Shown: positions 42,264 to 52,041, counted from the stretch's first letter. The stretch: DNA of 64,000 nucleotides from DAOTXR01 sp034435375 (GCA_034435375.1 DAOTXR010000044.1:94438-158437); one strand, 5' to 3'. The notes: generated by a model from the sequence alone, not told the origin. Numbers and translations: made by a program.

Positions 42264-43478
42264 CTACCTTTTGCCTATCAGAAGGTAAGCCATGATCTCC
42301 CCTTTCCCTTTGACGGGGATCATGCCACGCTCCCGGAACTCATATTTGTCGTGCAGGCGCTCATAGGTATCCACCGTCACCTGAATCTGGCCGGGGATGC
42401 CGTGCGACTCCATCCGGCTGGCGATGTTGACGGCATCTCCCCACAGATCGTAGATGAACTTTTTGGTGCCGATTACTCCTGCTACCACCGGTCCGGTGTT
42501 GATTCCGATCCGCATCTGGAACGGGCTGCCAGTGTGCGTCTTAAATTGCTTGATGGCCTGTTGCATGTCGAGCGCCATGTCAGCGATGGCTTCGGCGTGA
42601 TCCGGACGCGGCATGGGCAACCCGCCTACCACCATGTAGGCGTCACCTACCGTCTTGATCTTCTCCAGCCCGTGTTTTTCGGCCAGCATGTCGAAGGTTG
42701 AGAAGATGCCGTTCAACACGTCCACCAGTTCAGTGGGGGTCACGCCAGCCGAATAGCTGGCGAAGTCAACAATGTCTGCAAACAGGACGGTCACCTCGTG
42801 GAAGTTATCAGCAATAGTGGACTGTTGCCGCTTGAGACGGTTAGCGATGGGGCGGGGTAGGATATTCAGCAGCAGGTGCTCCGACCTTTCCCGCTCGATC
42901 TCAAGCATTCTAAGGTAGGTTTGTTCCTGGTCGCGCAGTTTCTTCTTCTCAAGCGAGGCATTGATGCGTGCCTGGAGCAGCACGGCATCAAAGGGCTTAA
43001 AGAGGTAATCCTCCGCGCCTAACTCAATGCATCGCACAATGCTCTGAATGTCGCTTAAGGCCGAGATCACCACTACCGGAATATGCCTCAAGTCGGGATC
43101 GTCTCGCATATGCTGGAGCACCTGGTAGCCATCCATGATGGGCATCATGATATCAAGCAGGATCAGGTCATAGTGCGCCGACTGCATCATGAGCAGCGCC
43201 TGCTGGCCGTTCTCCGCAGTGGTCACTGTGTGCCCTTCCCATTCCAGGTGATCCCGGAGCAGCTCACGGTTGTTCGTGTTGTCGTCAACTACCAGGATGG
43301 TGCCTTTGATTTTGGTGCCTGCTAGAGGCATTGTCTCCTCAGAGTCAGTACCACGCAGCAGATCATAGTCAGACTGCCCCGGTGGGAAAAGCAGCAGCTT
43401 ATACTCGAATGGGAGGTCCTGTCCGGCTTGCAGGAGTTCAATGATGGTTTGAATGTGATGCTCCGCTAGTCTGGACAT
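42264..43478 (-). CDS. Response regulator fused to a class III adenylate cyclase
   Basis: It is 404 residues. A short N-terminal part (1-55) precedes a receiver domain (ILVVDDNTNNRELLRDHLEWEGH, phospho-Asp in LILLDIMMPIMDG, Lys in YLFKPFD; about 57-178). A helical linker LRDQEQTYLRMLEIERERSEHLLLNILP leads to the cyclase domain (about 222-402). There the metal Asp residues are VLFADIVDFAS and VGDAYMVVGG. The substrate-selecting residues read as Lys (EKIKTVGDA) and Asp (DLWGDAVNIASRME), the adenylate pattern. The kinase partner is not in the window. Confidence 0.92.
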   Translation of the reverse strand: MSRLAEHHIQTIIELLQAGQDLPFEYKLLLFPPGQSDYDLLRGTDSEETMPLAGTKIKGTILVVDDNTNNRELLRDHLEWEGHTVTTAENGQQALLMMQSAHYDLILLDIMMPIMDGYQVLQHMRDDPDLRHIPVVVISALSDIQSIVRCIELGAEDYLFKPFDAVLLQARINASLEKKKLRDQEQTYLRMLEIERERSEHLLLNILPRPIANRLKRQQSTIADNFHEVTVLFADIVDFASYSAGVTPTELVDVLNGIFSTFDMLAEKHGLEKIKTVGDAYMVVGGLPMPRPDHAEAIADMALDMQQAIKQFKTHTGSPFQMRIGINTGPVVAGVIGTKKFIYDLWGDAVNIASRMESHGIPGQIQVTVDTYERLHDKYEFRERGMIPVKGKGEIMAYLLIGKR

Positions 43479-43617
43479 GAGTAGATCCTTTGGGTCAGAG
43501 TGCTACTGCATTATAACGCGATTCTCTTCTCCGTGAGGGAGTGAGCCGTCGGGCTATGAGAGGATGCAGGTTCCTGTCTGCATCCCAGCAATTTCGGACC
43601 GCCCTGTTGGAGGCAAG

Positions 43618-45507
43618 CTACCGCGAGCGTAACCACACGCGCATCGGGCCAGGCTCGCGGTTGGCCCAAGCGTAGTAAGGGATAGCTGTCAACCGGATCG
43701 TTGGCTGTAGCTGAGAGGGTGCGGGGTCAACCCTCCGGTATAGTCGGTCACCCCACGGCTCGTCCGGTGGCGCGATCCCAGCATACCCTTGCACTATTAC
43801 GACTCCGCCCAGTAGATCAGGCTGAAACACATGGGCAAACCCAGCTTCGGGAAGCAAAACCAGGCTGTCGAGGTCAGCGCCTGGGTGATCGACTCCTTCC
43901 ACGCAATAGACCAACGGCCCACGCATCAGGGCTACACGACCCACGTTGTCCGCCACGTGTGGGATGCACTCCATGCAGCGGACCGGCATTGGCAAAGCCA
44001 GGTGCACAGTGTCGCCTGGCTGCCAGGCACGTCGGATCTCGGCGTAGGCGCCGGGGATCAGGTCGCCCTCGATTGGCTGTCCGTTCACGGTCAGCATTGC
44101 CCCATCCTCACACCACGCCGGGATGCGCATCAACACGCTGAATGTCCCTTCTCCGGTTACCTCAAGCGTCACGTCACCCTCCCACGGGTACTGTGTGTGT
44201 TGCATCAACTCGATAGTGCGCCCGTCTGGCAGCCTGAGGTCAGCCCGTCCTGCTACATACAGATGGACCCAGACCTCCGCCTCGGACACGCTATAAAGGT
44301 AGGCGGGCAGTGTGGAAAGGATACGGACGATGTTGGTCGGGCAGCACGCGCACTCGTACCACGGCTGGCGGCGATGTAGGCCACCATCAGCTAGGGGGTT
44401 GACGTAGAAGTAGCTCATCCCATCGAGCGAGATCCCTGCCAGCACGCCGTTATACAGCGTGATCTCCATAAGGTCGGCGTAACAGGCATCCCCGCTCACC
44501 TGTAACATGCGCCAGTTCCACATCACGCTGGCGATGGCCGCACAGGTTTCGGCGTAGGCCTTCTCGTTGGGAAGCTCATAGTCGTTTCCAAATGACTCGC
44601 CGCTATGCCGCGCACCGATCCCGCCTGTGATGTACAGGCGGCGGGTGGTCATGTTGTGCCACAAGGCATTGAGCGCCTCGCCCAGCGCTGTTTCACCTGT
44701 CTCGATATACAGATCGGTGGCCCCGGCATTCAGGTAGACGGCTCGCACAGCATGTCCAGCCATGGCCCGCAGCTTGCGGAAGGGTCTATGATCCTGGCAA
44801 TAGTCAGCTTTGCCAAGTAGCCCCTGACCGCGCACATCGATGAAGTACTGCGCCTGTTCACGGTACCGAGCTTCGCCGGTCTCGCGTGCCAGCTCGATCA
44901 GAGCCATCTCGATCTCAGGATGGCCGCACGTCCCTGGCTGCTTGCCCAACTCTGGCGGACCGAAGGTATCGCAGATCAGGTCGGCAAACCGCCGGGCGAT
45001 CTCCAGTAGGCGGTTACTGCCAGTGACACGGTGGTGGGCCACGGCAGCCTGGATCAGGTGCCCGGCGCAATATAGCTCGTGCATGGCGAACAGGTTGGTC
45101 CAGCGCTCAGCCGCTTTGTCGAGCACGAAAAAGGTGTTTAGATAGCCATCAGGCTGTTGAGCTGCCGCCACCTCGTCGATCACAGCCTCCATGAGGCGCG
45201 TAAGCGCCGGATCGTCCTCTCTAGCTAGAGACCACGCGACAGCTTCCAGCCACTTGTAGACATCCGAGTCGTTGAAAAAGAATCCCTGGAATTCGATGGC
45301 CTTCTTCCCAGACGCCCGCCGAAAGTTGTCGATGCGCCCCGTTTCTTCAAGGATACGGTGCTGTGCTGGGAGCGTCACCTCGCGGTTGAGGCGCAGGCGC
45401 GGGGCCCAGAAGCCATCGCTGAGGGTCACCTCAGTGAGCGAGACGGGACGCAGCCGGGCATGAGGGCTGCGCGACGTGTTGACAACGTAGGTAGATGGTT
45501 GGGCCAT
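43618..45507 (-). CDS. GH127 family glycoside hydrolase (beta-L-arabinofuranosidase type)
   Basis: It is 629 residues from ATG 45507 (MAQPSTYVV), with GAAGGA upstream. An (alpha/alpha)6 barrel is expected. The family's Cys cluster is WYECACCPTNIVRILSTLPAYLYS; the Glu region is DYELPNEKAYAETCAAIASVMWNWRM. In characterised GH127 enzymes a Cys acts as nucleophile with zinc. No signal peptide, so it degrades oligosaccharides in the cytoplasm. The sugar specificity is inferred only from the family. Confidence 0.92.
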   Translation of the reverse strand: MAQPSTYVVNTSRSPHARLRPVSLTEVTLSDGFWAPRLRLNREVTLPAQHRILEETGRIDNFRRASGKKAIEFQGFFFNDSDVYKWLEAVAWSLAREDDPALTRLMEAVIDEVAAAQQPDGYLNTFFVLDKAAERWTNLFAMHELYCAGHLIQAAVAHHRVTGSNRLLEIARRFADLICDTFGPPELGKQPGTCGHPEIEMALIELARETGEARYREQAQYFIDVRGQGLLGKADYCQDHRPFRKLRAMAGHAVRAVYLNAGATDLYIETGETALGEALNALWHNMTTRRLYITGGIGARHSGESFGNDYELPNEKAYAETCAAIASVMWNWRMLQVSGDACYADLMEITLYNGVLAGISLDGMSYFYVNPLADGGLHRRQPWYECACCPTNIVRILSTLPAYLYSVSEAEVWVHLYVAGRADLRLPDGRTIELMQHTQYPWEGDVTLEVTGEGTFSVLMRIPAWCEDGAMLTVNGQPIEGDLIPGAYAEIRRAWQPGDTVHLALPMPVRCMECIPHVADNVGRVALMRGPLVYCVEGVDHPGADLDSLVLLPEAGFAHVFQPDLLGGVVIVQGYAGIAPPDEPWGDRLYRRVDPAPSQLQPTIRLTAIPYYAWANREPGPMRVWLRSR

Positions 45508-45805
45508 GGGTTGATCCTTCGAATAGAACGATGAGCAGTGACCCGCAAAGCGGCCACTGCTGCCGCCACAACTTTGTCGGCATGTGATCCGCAAGTTGCC
45601 TGCCAGACAACCCCATCGTCGTGGGATTCTGCCAGACTGTCAAGGGTGAGTTCCAACTCTCGATTGTGACGTTTGACACTGGTCAGCTCAGACCATGTGT
45701 GCCAGACTCGGAACGGGATTGCGTGTCAGCGGCCACAAGCCAGAGCATTCCTTATCTCTCTACCAGCCAGGCCATGTCATGCGCTGTATCTCGGAGGGAG
45801 CACCT
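45508..45805. promoter_or_regulatory. Divergent intergenic region before the oxidase genes
   Basis: About 300 bp without a gene between GH127 (minus) and the oxidase pair (plus). It contains TTGACA (45673-45678), a 17-bp spacer that carries TGGTC-AGCTCA-GACCA, and a poor -10 (TGTGTG). A promoter for the oxidase operon is likely but its -10 is not convincing. Nothing else was recognised. Confidence 0.4.
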
Positions 45806-47188
45806 ATGCACTATCCTTGGTGGCATGTTCCGTTTATCACTGCGCCGATGCTCATCGCGGCTGTAGCCGTGATCCACGTCTACGTTGCGATGTATGCCGT
45901 CGGCGGTGGTATGTACCTGGCAGTTGAGACCAGCTTCGCTTACCGTACCCGCAACCACGACTACCTAGCTTACCTGAAAAAGCATACCTGGTTCTTCATC
46001 CTCCTGACAGTCGTCTTCGGGGCTATTACCGGCGTGGGCATCTGGTGGACTATCGGGTTGGCCTCGCCGTTGGCTACCGAGACATTGATCCACACGTTTG
46101 TGTTTGGCTGGGCGATGGAGTATGTCTTTTTCGTGATCGAGATCGCCTCGGCCTTCATCTTCTTCTACTACTGGGATAGACTGCCACCCAAAACCCACGA
46201 GACTATCGGCTGGATTTACGCCGTCTCGGCTTGGTTTAGTCTGCTCATCATTACGGCCATCACCTCTTTCATGCTTCACCCTGGGGGTTGGCTGGACAAT
46301 CAGACTTTCTGGGTGGCCTTCTGGAACCCACAGACCTTGCCGCAGACCCTGGCCCGTACAGGGGGGTCACTCCTGCTGGCTACTCTGTATGTCTTCCTGC
46401 ATGCTTCCACGCAGTCCAAAGACAATCCCGACCTGTTGCACCTGATCGAGTCGCGTTCGGCCCGGCCTGGCCTGATCGGGGCAGTGATGGTCACCGCCGG
46501 TGGCGTGTGGTGGTTCCTGGCCCTGCCCGAGTCGGCCAGAGCAGCACTGGCCGCCGCTAGTGCGCTCAACATCATGATGGCCATCATCTTTGCCGCCACC
46601 ATCGTTGTGTTTGCCATGCTGTACTTTGGGCCATATCGCAATCCCGGTTGGGTGACATATGGATTTGCCCTGCTGCTTTTCAGCTTTGGCCTGGTGGCTG
46701 TCGGCGCGGGTGAGTTTGTGCGTGAGGCTGTCCGTAAGCCATTCATCATCTACAACGTCACACTGGGCAACCAGATTTTCCCCGACGAAATTGCCACGAC
46801 GCGCCAGAACGGCTACCTGGAGAGCGGCGTGTGGACCAGTGCCTACATTGCCACACATTACCCCCAGGTGGTAGATGCCCAAGGCCATATCGACGAGGCG
46901 GCGTTGCTCGACCTGCCAGAAGCCGACCGTGTGCAGGTCGGCGAAGTGCTGTTTCAGTATCACTGCAACGATTGTCACACTGGCGCTGTGGGTTACTCGG
47001 CAATGGGCCAGCTTCTTCAAGGATGGTCCAAACCCATGATCCGTGACCTGGTCGAGCAACCGGAAAAGGTGCGCTTCTTCATGCCCCCCTTCGCCGGGAC
47101 GCCCGAAGAAGCTGACCTGCTGACCGATTATCTGTACGCGGTTGCCCGGCCCTTCCCCGGCGGCATGGTCACTGGTAGTGAACGGTAG
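45806..47188 (+). CDS. Cytochrome bd-superfamily subunit I with a C-terminal cytochrome c domain
   Basis: It is 460 residues from ATG 45806, which has a GGAGG site. About eight membrane segments (12-300) belong to the CydA family: APMLIAAVAVIHVYVAMYAV (His), HTFVFGWAMEYVFFVIEIASAFIFFYYWDRLP, and REAVRKPFIIYNVTLG in place of the CydA GRQPWVIYG motif. The long quinol-binding loop of CydA is missing. A C-terminal domain with one heme c site (YHCNDCHTG, about 390) follows. So the electron source is likely a c-type cytochrome rather than quinol. It is paired with the membrane gene 12 bp downstream. Confidence 0.82.
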   Translation: MHYPWWHVPFITAPMLIAAVAVIHVYVAMYAVGGGMYLAVETSFAYRTRNHDYLAYLKKHTWFFILLTVVFGAITGVGIWWTIGLASPLATETLIHTFVFGWAMEYVFFVIEIASAFIFFYYWDRLPPKTHETIGWIYAVSAWFSLLIITAITSFMLHPGGWLDNQTFWVAFWNPQTLPQTLARTGGSLLLATLYVFLHASTQSKDNPDLLHLIESRSARPGLIGAVMVTAGGVWWFLALPESARAALAAASALNIMMAIIFAATIVVFAMLYFGPYRNPGWVTYGFALLLFSFGLVAVGAGEFVREAVRKPFIIYNVTLGNQIFPDEIATTRQNGYLESGVWTSAYIATHYPQVVDAQGHIDEAALLDLPEADRVQVGEVLFQYHCNDCHTGAVGYSAMGQLLQGWSKPMIRDLVEQPEKVRFFMPPFAGTPEEADLLTDYLYAVARPFPGGMVTGSER

Positions 47189-47200
47189 GAGGGCTAAACA

Positions 47201-48325
47201 ATGGATACAACCTTTTTCGGACCTGACAGCCCGCTAGGTTATCCAGCGCCATACTGGTTCCTGGTGTTGTTCAAAGTGTTGGGTTTCACGCTGCACATGG
47301 TCCCCATGCATTTGTGGTACGCCGGGCTGATCACCCTGCTGCTCATGCGATGGTTGGGCGGAACCCATGCCAGGCGCATGAGTGACCGGGTCTTGAACGC
47401 CATGCCGGTGGTGGTGGCCTACGGTGTAAACTTCGGGATTGTGCCGCTGTTGTTTGCGCAAGTGGCCTACTACAAGGTGTTTTATCCCGCCACCATTCTC
47501 ATGGGCTGGTTCTGGTTTAGCATCATCGGCCTGATGATGGTGGCTTACTATGGCGTCTACATCTACGTGATCGGCCTGCGCAAAGATCACATGACTCCCC
47601 TTCGCCGTGCAGCAGGTTGGATTGCTTCGCTTCTGTTCGTGGCAATGGGATTCATCTTTGCCAACAGCATGAGCCTAATGACCAACGTTGCTGGTTGGGC
47701 CGACCTGTGGCAGTCCACTAGCGTGGCCGGCGCCCCGCTCGGTATTGCGCTGAACGTGGCCAGTGTCACCTTGTGGCCGCGTTGGCTGATGATGTTCGGA
47801 TTGGCGCTCACGACCACAGCCGCCTACGTAGCTGTCGATACGGGATTTTTTGCCGGAAGCGAGAGCGATGAGTATCGCCAATGGGCGCTCGGCTTTGCGC
47901 TGAGACTGGGCGCATCTGGCATCGTGTGGACTGCCGCCACAGGCTCGTGGTACATCTTTGGAGCGTTGCCCTCTGAGATCCGGGCGCAGTTGCTGAGCTG
48001 GCCGGTGCTGATCCTGACCCTGCTGACCGCGGGCGGGATCGGATTGCCCTGGCTGCTCATGCTGATCGGGCGTCGCCGGTTCAACCGGGGCCTGGCGCTG
48101 CTGATCGGGCTGGCGCAGTTTGGCGCGCTGGCGTTGCATGCCATCTCGCGCCAGGTCGTGCAGAACCTGGAGCTGGCTCCTTATCTCGATGTCACTGCAG
48201 AGACGGTCAACCTCCAGTGGAGTCCGTTGATCCTGTTCCTGGCGCTGTTCGCTGCTGGACTGGGTGTGATTGTGTGGATGATCTCCCAGGTGGCTAAGGC
48301 GCACCGTCAGCCGGCTGCCGGTTGA
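47201..48325 (+). CDS. Partner membrane subunit of the bd-like oxidase
   Basis: It is 374 residues with about eight or nine hydrophobic segments, and starts 12 bp after the oxidase subunit I. Segments such as LFKVLGFTLHMVPMHLWYAGL (His), FYPATILMGWFWFSIIGLMMVAYYGVYIY and LHAISRQVVQNLELAPYLDVTAETVNLQW resemble CydA more than CydB, which suggests a CydA-derived second subunit. It has no CxxCH. Exact heme content is not visible. Its job is inferred from the adjacent gene and the family resemblance. Confidence 0.65.
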   Translation: MDTTFFGPDSPLGYPAPYWFLVLFKVLGFTLHMVPMHLWYAGLITLLLMRWLGGTHARRMSDRVLNAMPVVVAYGVNFGIVPLLFAQVAYYKVFYPATILMGWFWFSIIGLMMVAYYGVYIYVIGLRKDHMTPLRRAAGWIASLLFVAMGFIFANSMSLMTNVAGWADLWQSTSVAGAPLGIALNVASVTLWPRWLMMFGLALTTTAAYVAVDTGFFAGSESDEYRQWALGFALRLGASGIVWTAATGSWYIFGALPSEIRAQLLSWPVLILTLLTAGGIGLPWLLMLIGRRRFNRGLALLIGLAQFGALALHAISRQVVQNLELAPYLDVTAETVNLQWSPLILFLALFAAGLGVIVWMISQVAKAHRQPAAG

Positions 48326-48541
48326 TCTCTCCTACTCGTTGCCCTCCTCAACTTGCGCTCTGCTACAGCTTTGCTATAGAGCATAACAATTGAATCAGGG
48401 GTGGGTCATCTCGCAACGGGGCCCGCCCCGATGTGTTTCTTTCATTGCGAGTCTTGTCATTGTCGGTAGTGTTCAGCGACAGACTGTGTAAAATAAACAC
48501 AGTGCATACCGGTTCCTGAGGGGAGGACCGCACAAAACACC

Positions 48542-49660
48542 ATGCGAGTGGCTGTGCTTGCTAATCTGAAGAAGAACGCTCCCACCTGGGAGGGAATGCC
48601 CGACGACCAGTGGGATGACCTTGACAGCGAAAAGACCCCGAACAGCATCGTCAGCGCCCTTCAAAGCGGTGGTCACGAGGCGGCTTTCTTTGAGGCCAGC
48701 ATTCTGTCGCCGCACGATCTGGTTGGGCAGCTTCAGAAATACCGTCCTGACCTGTGCTTCAACATCGCCGAAGGGCACTTTGGAGATAGTCGCGAGTCGC
48801 AGATTCCAGCCATCCTCGAGATGCTGCGCATCCCCTACACCGGCAGCAAGTTGCTCACTCTGGCCCTAGCCCTGGACAAGCCGATGACCAAACGCATCCT
48901 CACTTACCACGGTCTGCCCACGCCGGAGTTCATGGTCTTTGAGCGCCCAGATGATCCCATCGACGATGACCTGCTGAATGAAGACGGCGAGCTGCGCTAC
49001 ACTATGTTCGTCAAACCCAGCCGCGAGGGGACGAGCGTTGGTGTCTCTGCTGATAGCATCGTCCATACCGTCGATCAGTTGCGTGCTCGGATCGAGTATC
49101 TCCAGAAGCGCTACAACCAGCCTGTCCTGTGTGAGCATTTCGTCGAAGGTCGTGATGTGACCATCGGCATGGTGGGCAACCTGGGTCCGCGCGAAGCCCG
49201 TCGCGTCAACGAGCGTACAGCCTCCCGTGACCTGCCCCGGACAATTCATTTCTTCCCGCCGCTTGAGGTAGACCTGGCTGCCTATGATCCTGCTGAGGGC
49301 GGTATTTATTCCAGCCGGCTCAAGGTCGATCTGGCTGACACATTCTATTATAAATGCCCGGCTCCCTTATCCCCCGCCTTCCTCGATGAGCTGAATCTGC
49401 TCGCGGCGGCCGTGTTTCGTGTGACTGGCTGCCTGGACCTCTCTCGTGTCGATCTCCGGTTGGATGCCGACAACAACGACAAGCCATACATCCTGGAGAT
49501 CAACCCGCTGCCTGGTCTGAATCCGGGCTACAGCGATCTGTGCATCGAGGCTGAGACAGAAGGATGGAGCTATGAGCGGTTGATCAACACCATTGTTGAG
49601 GTGGCGGCCATCCGTTGCCATTTGAAGTCTGGAGACTACGAGTCGGTGCTGCGAGGATAG
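48542..49660 (+). CDS. D-alanine-D-alanine ligase-like ATP-grasp protein
   Basis: It is 372 residues. The N-terminal domain has CFNIAEGHFGDSRESQIPAILEMLRIPYTGSKLLTLALALDKPMTKRIL, as in D-Ala-D-Ala ligases, and the ATP-grasp fold includes MFVKPSREGTSVGV and VLCEHFVEGRDVTIGMV. The magnesium-binding end reads VDLRLDADNNDKPYILEINPLPGLNPGYSD. The N-terminal domain start (MRVAVLANLKKNAPTWEG) lacks the usual GGxSxEHE motif, so the substrate is probably not D-Ala. It may ligate other amino acids or peptides. It stands alone after the oxidase pair. Confidence 0.78.
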   Translation: MRVAVLANLKKNAPTWEGMPDDQWDDLDSEKTPNSIVSALQSGGHEAAFFEASILSPHDLVGQLQKYRPDLCFNIAEGHFGDSRESQIPAILEMLRIPYTGSKLLTLALALDKPMTKRILTYHGLPTPEFMVFERPDDPIDDDLLNEDGELRYTMFVKPSREGTSVGVSADSIVHTVDQLRARIEYLQKRYNQPVLCEHFVEGRDVTIGMVGNLGPREARRVNERTASRDLPRTIHFFPPLEVDLAAYDPAEGGIYSSRLKVDLADTFYYKCPAPLSPAFLDELNLLAAAVFRVTGCLDLSRVDLRLDADNNDKPYILEINPLPGLNPGYSDLCIEAETEGWSYERLINTIVEVAAIRCHLKSGDYESVLRG

Positions 49661-49715
49661 ACCACCCGGGATATTGCCTCATCAGAGAGATTTCCTCTCT
49701 AAGAGAAGGACCAGC

Positions 49716-50768
49716 ATGATGGTAAAAAAGATCCTGTACGGCATGCTCATTTTGGGGGTTGTGGCGTTTATCCTCGACCAGATAGGGGCCAACCCACTGC
49801 TGATCTTCGTTTTTGCTGCACTTGGTTTGATCCCGTTGGCCGATTTGATCGGCGAGGCCACTGAAGAGCTGGCGCTCTACGTCGGCCCACGTCTAGGCGG
49901 CCTGCTGAATGCCACACTGGGCAACGCTGCCGAGCTGATCATCACTGTGTTTGCCATCAGAGCCGGGCTGCTCGATTTAGTCAAGGCATCGATCACTGGC
50001 TCGATTATTGGCAATCTGCTGTTGGTGTTGGGCCTCAGCGTGGTGCTGGGCGGATTGCGCCATGGCATCCAGACCTTCGACCGGCGGCAGGCGGCACTCA
50101 ACGGCACCATGTTGATCTTGGCCGTGATCTCGCTGCTGATTCCATCGCTCTTCAGCGCTGCCATTGAGCCAAACTTCGCTGCCGAAAAAGCCTTCAGTGA
50201 GAGCGTGGCCGTCGTGATGATCGTGATCTATGCCCTAAGCCTAGTCTACTCGCTCACCACCCAGCGCGGCCCGCTGGTGCGGGAGGCCGTAGCCCATGAG
50301 GCCCGCTGGAGCCTCCCACGGGCGCTAATTGTGCTGCTGGCGGCTACGGTCGGTACAGCAGTGGTGAGTGAGGTGCTGATTGGCGCGGTGGAACACGTGA
50401 CTGAGGCCCTGGGGCTGACAGAGGTGTTCCTGGGCATCGTCTTGATCCCGCTGGTGGGCAACGTCGCCGAGCATCTGGTCGCAGTTGAGGTAGCAATAAA
50501 AAATGACATGGAGTTGAGCCTGTCAGTCTCTCTCGGCTCCAGTTTGCAGGTGGCATTGTTCGTAGCGCCGCTGTTGGTGTTTATCAGCCTCCTGTTCGAC
50601 CACACCCTGTTGCTGATCTTCAGCACCTTCGAGCTGATCGCGCTGTTTGCAGCAGCTTTGGTGGCCGCATTGATTGCGCTAGACGGCGAGTCGAACTGGC
50701 TAGAAGGCGCTCAACTGCTTGCCGTCTATTTGATCGTCGGGCTGGCCTTTTTCTTCCTGCCCGGCTGA
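49716..50768 (+). CDS. Calcium/proton antiporter (CaCA family)
   Basis: It is 350 residues from ATG 49716 (AAGGA site upstream). Both halves carry the ion-binding alpha repeats: LLNATLGNAAELIITVFAIRAGLL and IVLIPLVGNVAEHLVAVEVAIKNDMELSLSVSLGSSLQVALFVAP. Eleven hydrophobic segments fit a CAX exchanger. Calcium export or detoxification with proton exchange is the family role. The short stretch before ATG 49716 is open but not family-like. Confidence 0.93.
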   Translation: MMVKKILYGMLILGVVAFILDQIGANPLLIFVFAALGLIPLADLIGEATEELALYVGPRLGGLLNATLGNAAELIITVFAIRAGLLDLVKASITGSIIGNLLLVLGLSVVLGGLRHGIQTFDRRQAALNGTMLILAVISLLIPSLFSAAIEPNFAAEKAFSESVAVVMIVIYALSLVYSLTTQRGPLVREAVAHEARWSLPRALIVLLAATVGTAVVSEVLIGAVEHVTEALGLTEVFLGIVLIPLVGNVAEHLVAVEVAIKNDMELSLSVSLGSSLQVALFVAPLLVFISLLFDHTLLLIFSTFELIALFAAALVAALIALDGESNWLEGAQLLAVYLIVGLAFFFLPG

Positions 50769-50793
50769 GAGAAGAGATGGACGAACCTCGGTG

Positions 50794-50825
50794 TCTGTAG
50801 GGAGCACTGATGTGCTCGGTTACAG
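50794..50825. terminator. Hairpin between convergent antiporter and GNAT genes
   Basis: CTGTA-GG-GAGCAC-TGAT-GTGCTC-GG-TTACAG; the right arm reaches into the GNAT stop region. No clear U tract. Confidence 0.4.
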
Positions 50826-51956
50826 AGCGAGGCGATACTGACGATATCGGCGGTACACTCGAGCGCCAAAGCGGGCTGCGAGCTTGTTAGTCTGAGGGTT
50901 GGTCTCGGCAGTCAGCGATGCATCGACCCAGGTGTAGCCCTTCTCAATTATGGTACGCCCCATTTCACGGAACATCAGCGCTTCCAGGCCGTAGCCCCAG
51001 TAGTCAGGATCGATGGCCAGGATTTTGAAACTCACCCCGGTGATTTCTCGCTGTGCACGCATAAACCGCACGTAATCCCAGGGGTAGCGCAGACCGTGGG
51101 CGTGCTGGAGCGCCTCCATGAAGTTGGGGAGCCCTAGGGCAAATCCCACCGTCTTGCCGTCGATCTCGGCAATTAGCACTAGGTCAACGTCCAGGATTGG
51201 CTTCAGATCCTGCGCCTGGGCGCGGAACTCGGCGGCCTCCATCGGCGTGAACTCCGGTAGCACTGCCAGTGACCTGTTGTACACCAGCCGCAGCCGCTCC
51301 GCCTCTTCCTCCCAATGGTCCATGTCAGGCTTGCGGATCACGTGGGGACCGTGGCGCTCTAACACGCGATCGGCGATCCGGTGCATAACGGGCGGAATGT
51401 TGGCAATGTCGAACCCATAGTCGGCTGCCTCGATCCGATAGGCTAGGCTGTCAAGCAGCTTCTCGAACCCATACCGTTCGGCAAAGGTTGCGTAATACGG
51501 CGGTGTGTGTCCCATCATGACACACGGGGCATATTCGAAGCCCTCTATCAGAAAACCGTAGTCCTCGTTGGCATTGAAGCTCTGGGGACCAATCAGTTCT
51601 TCCATGTCGTGTGCATGTGCCCACGCACAGGCATGATCCCACAAGGCCGCCGCAGCGTCGTAGTCATGCGGCAGCACCTCGAAAAAGCCAAAGAAGGCAG
51701 TTCGGCGACCCCGATGGCGATTGTGCGAGTGATCGATGGCCGTGCCAATCGTGCCCACAACCTCGCTGCCACGTCGTGCTAGCCAGAATTCGCCCTCGCC
51801 ATAGGTAAAAAAGGCCGTCTGGCGGGTCAGGTACGCCTTGCGCTGCGGCCACAGGTGCGGCACCCACTGAGGATCGTCGCGATAGACGCGCCAAGCCAAG
51901 TTGTAGAAAGCGCGACGGTCACGGGAGGTTCGTACAGGTGAGATGCTCAGGGTCAT
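50820..51956 (-). CDS. GNAT-fold N-acetyltransferase-like protein
   Basis: It is 378 residues with a pattern resembling YghO-like proteins. The N-terminal half (FYNLAWRVYRDDPQWVPHLWPQRKAYLTRQTAFFTYGEGEFWLARRGSEVVGTIGTAIDHSHNRHRGRRTAFFGFFEVLPHDYDAA) and the C-terminal half (VLIAEIDGKTVGFALGLPNF...FKILAIDPDYWGYGLEALMFREMGR) each look like part of a GNAT domain. The acetyl-CoA loop region is likely IDPDYWGYGLEALM. Acceptor unknown. It stands alone, between convergent and divergent neighbours. Confidence 0.75.
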   Translation of the reverse strand: MTLSISPVRTSRDRRAFYNLAWRVYRDDPQWVPHLWPQRKAYLTRQTAFFTYGEGEFWLARRGSEVVGTIGTAIDHSHNRHRGRRTAFFGFFEVLPHDYDAAAALWDHACAWAHAHDMEELIGPQSFNANEDYGFLIEGFEYAPCVMMGHTPPYYATFAERYGFEKLLDSLAYRIEAADYGFDIANIPPVMHRIADRVLERHGPHVIRKPDMDHWEEEAERLRLVYNRSLAVLPEFTPMEAAEFRAQAQDLKPILDVDLVLIAEIDGKTVGFALGLPNFMEALQHAHGLRYPWDYVRFMRAQREITGVSFKILAIDPDYWGYGLEALMFREMGRTIIEKGYTWVDASLTAETNPQTNKLAARFGARVYRRYRQYRLAL

Positions 51957-52041
51957 TCGAGTTGTCCTGTGGTACGGAAGATGTTCACCTTACAAGCGTA
52001 TATCATTGTGGGCAGTTGTCAAAACTGGGCCTGAATAAGGC

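Noticed and set aside
46367..48304. Minus-strand frames 46367-47059 and 47675-48304
   Set aside because: They mirror the oxidase membrane genes and are rich in His/Gln, typical of antisense translation of membrane proteins.
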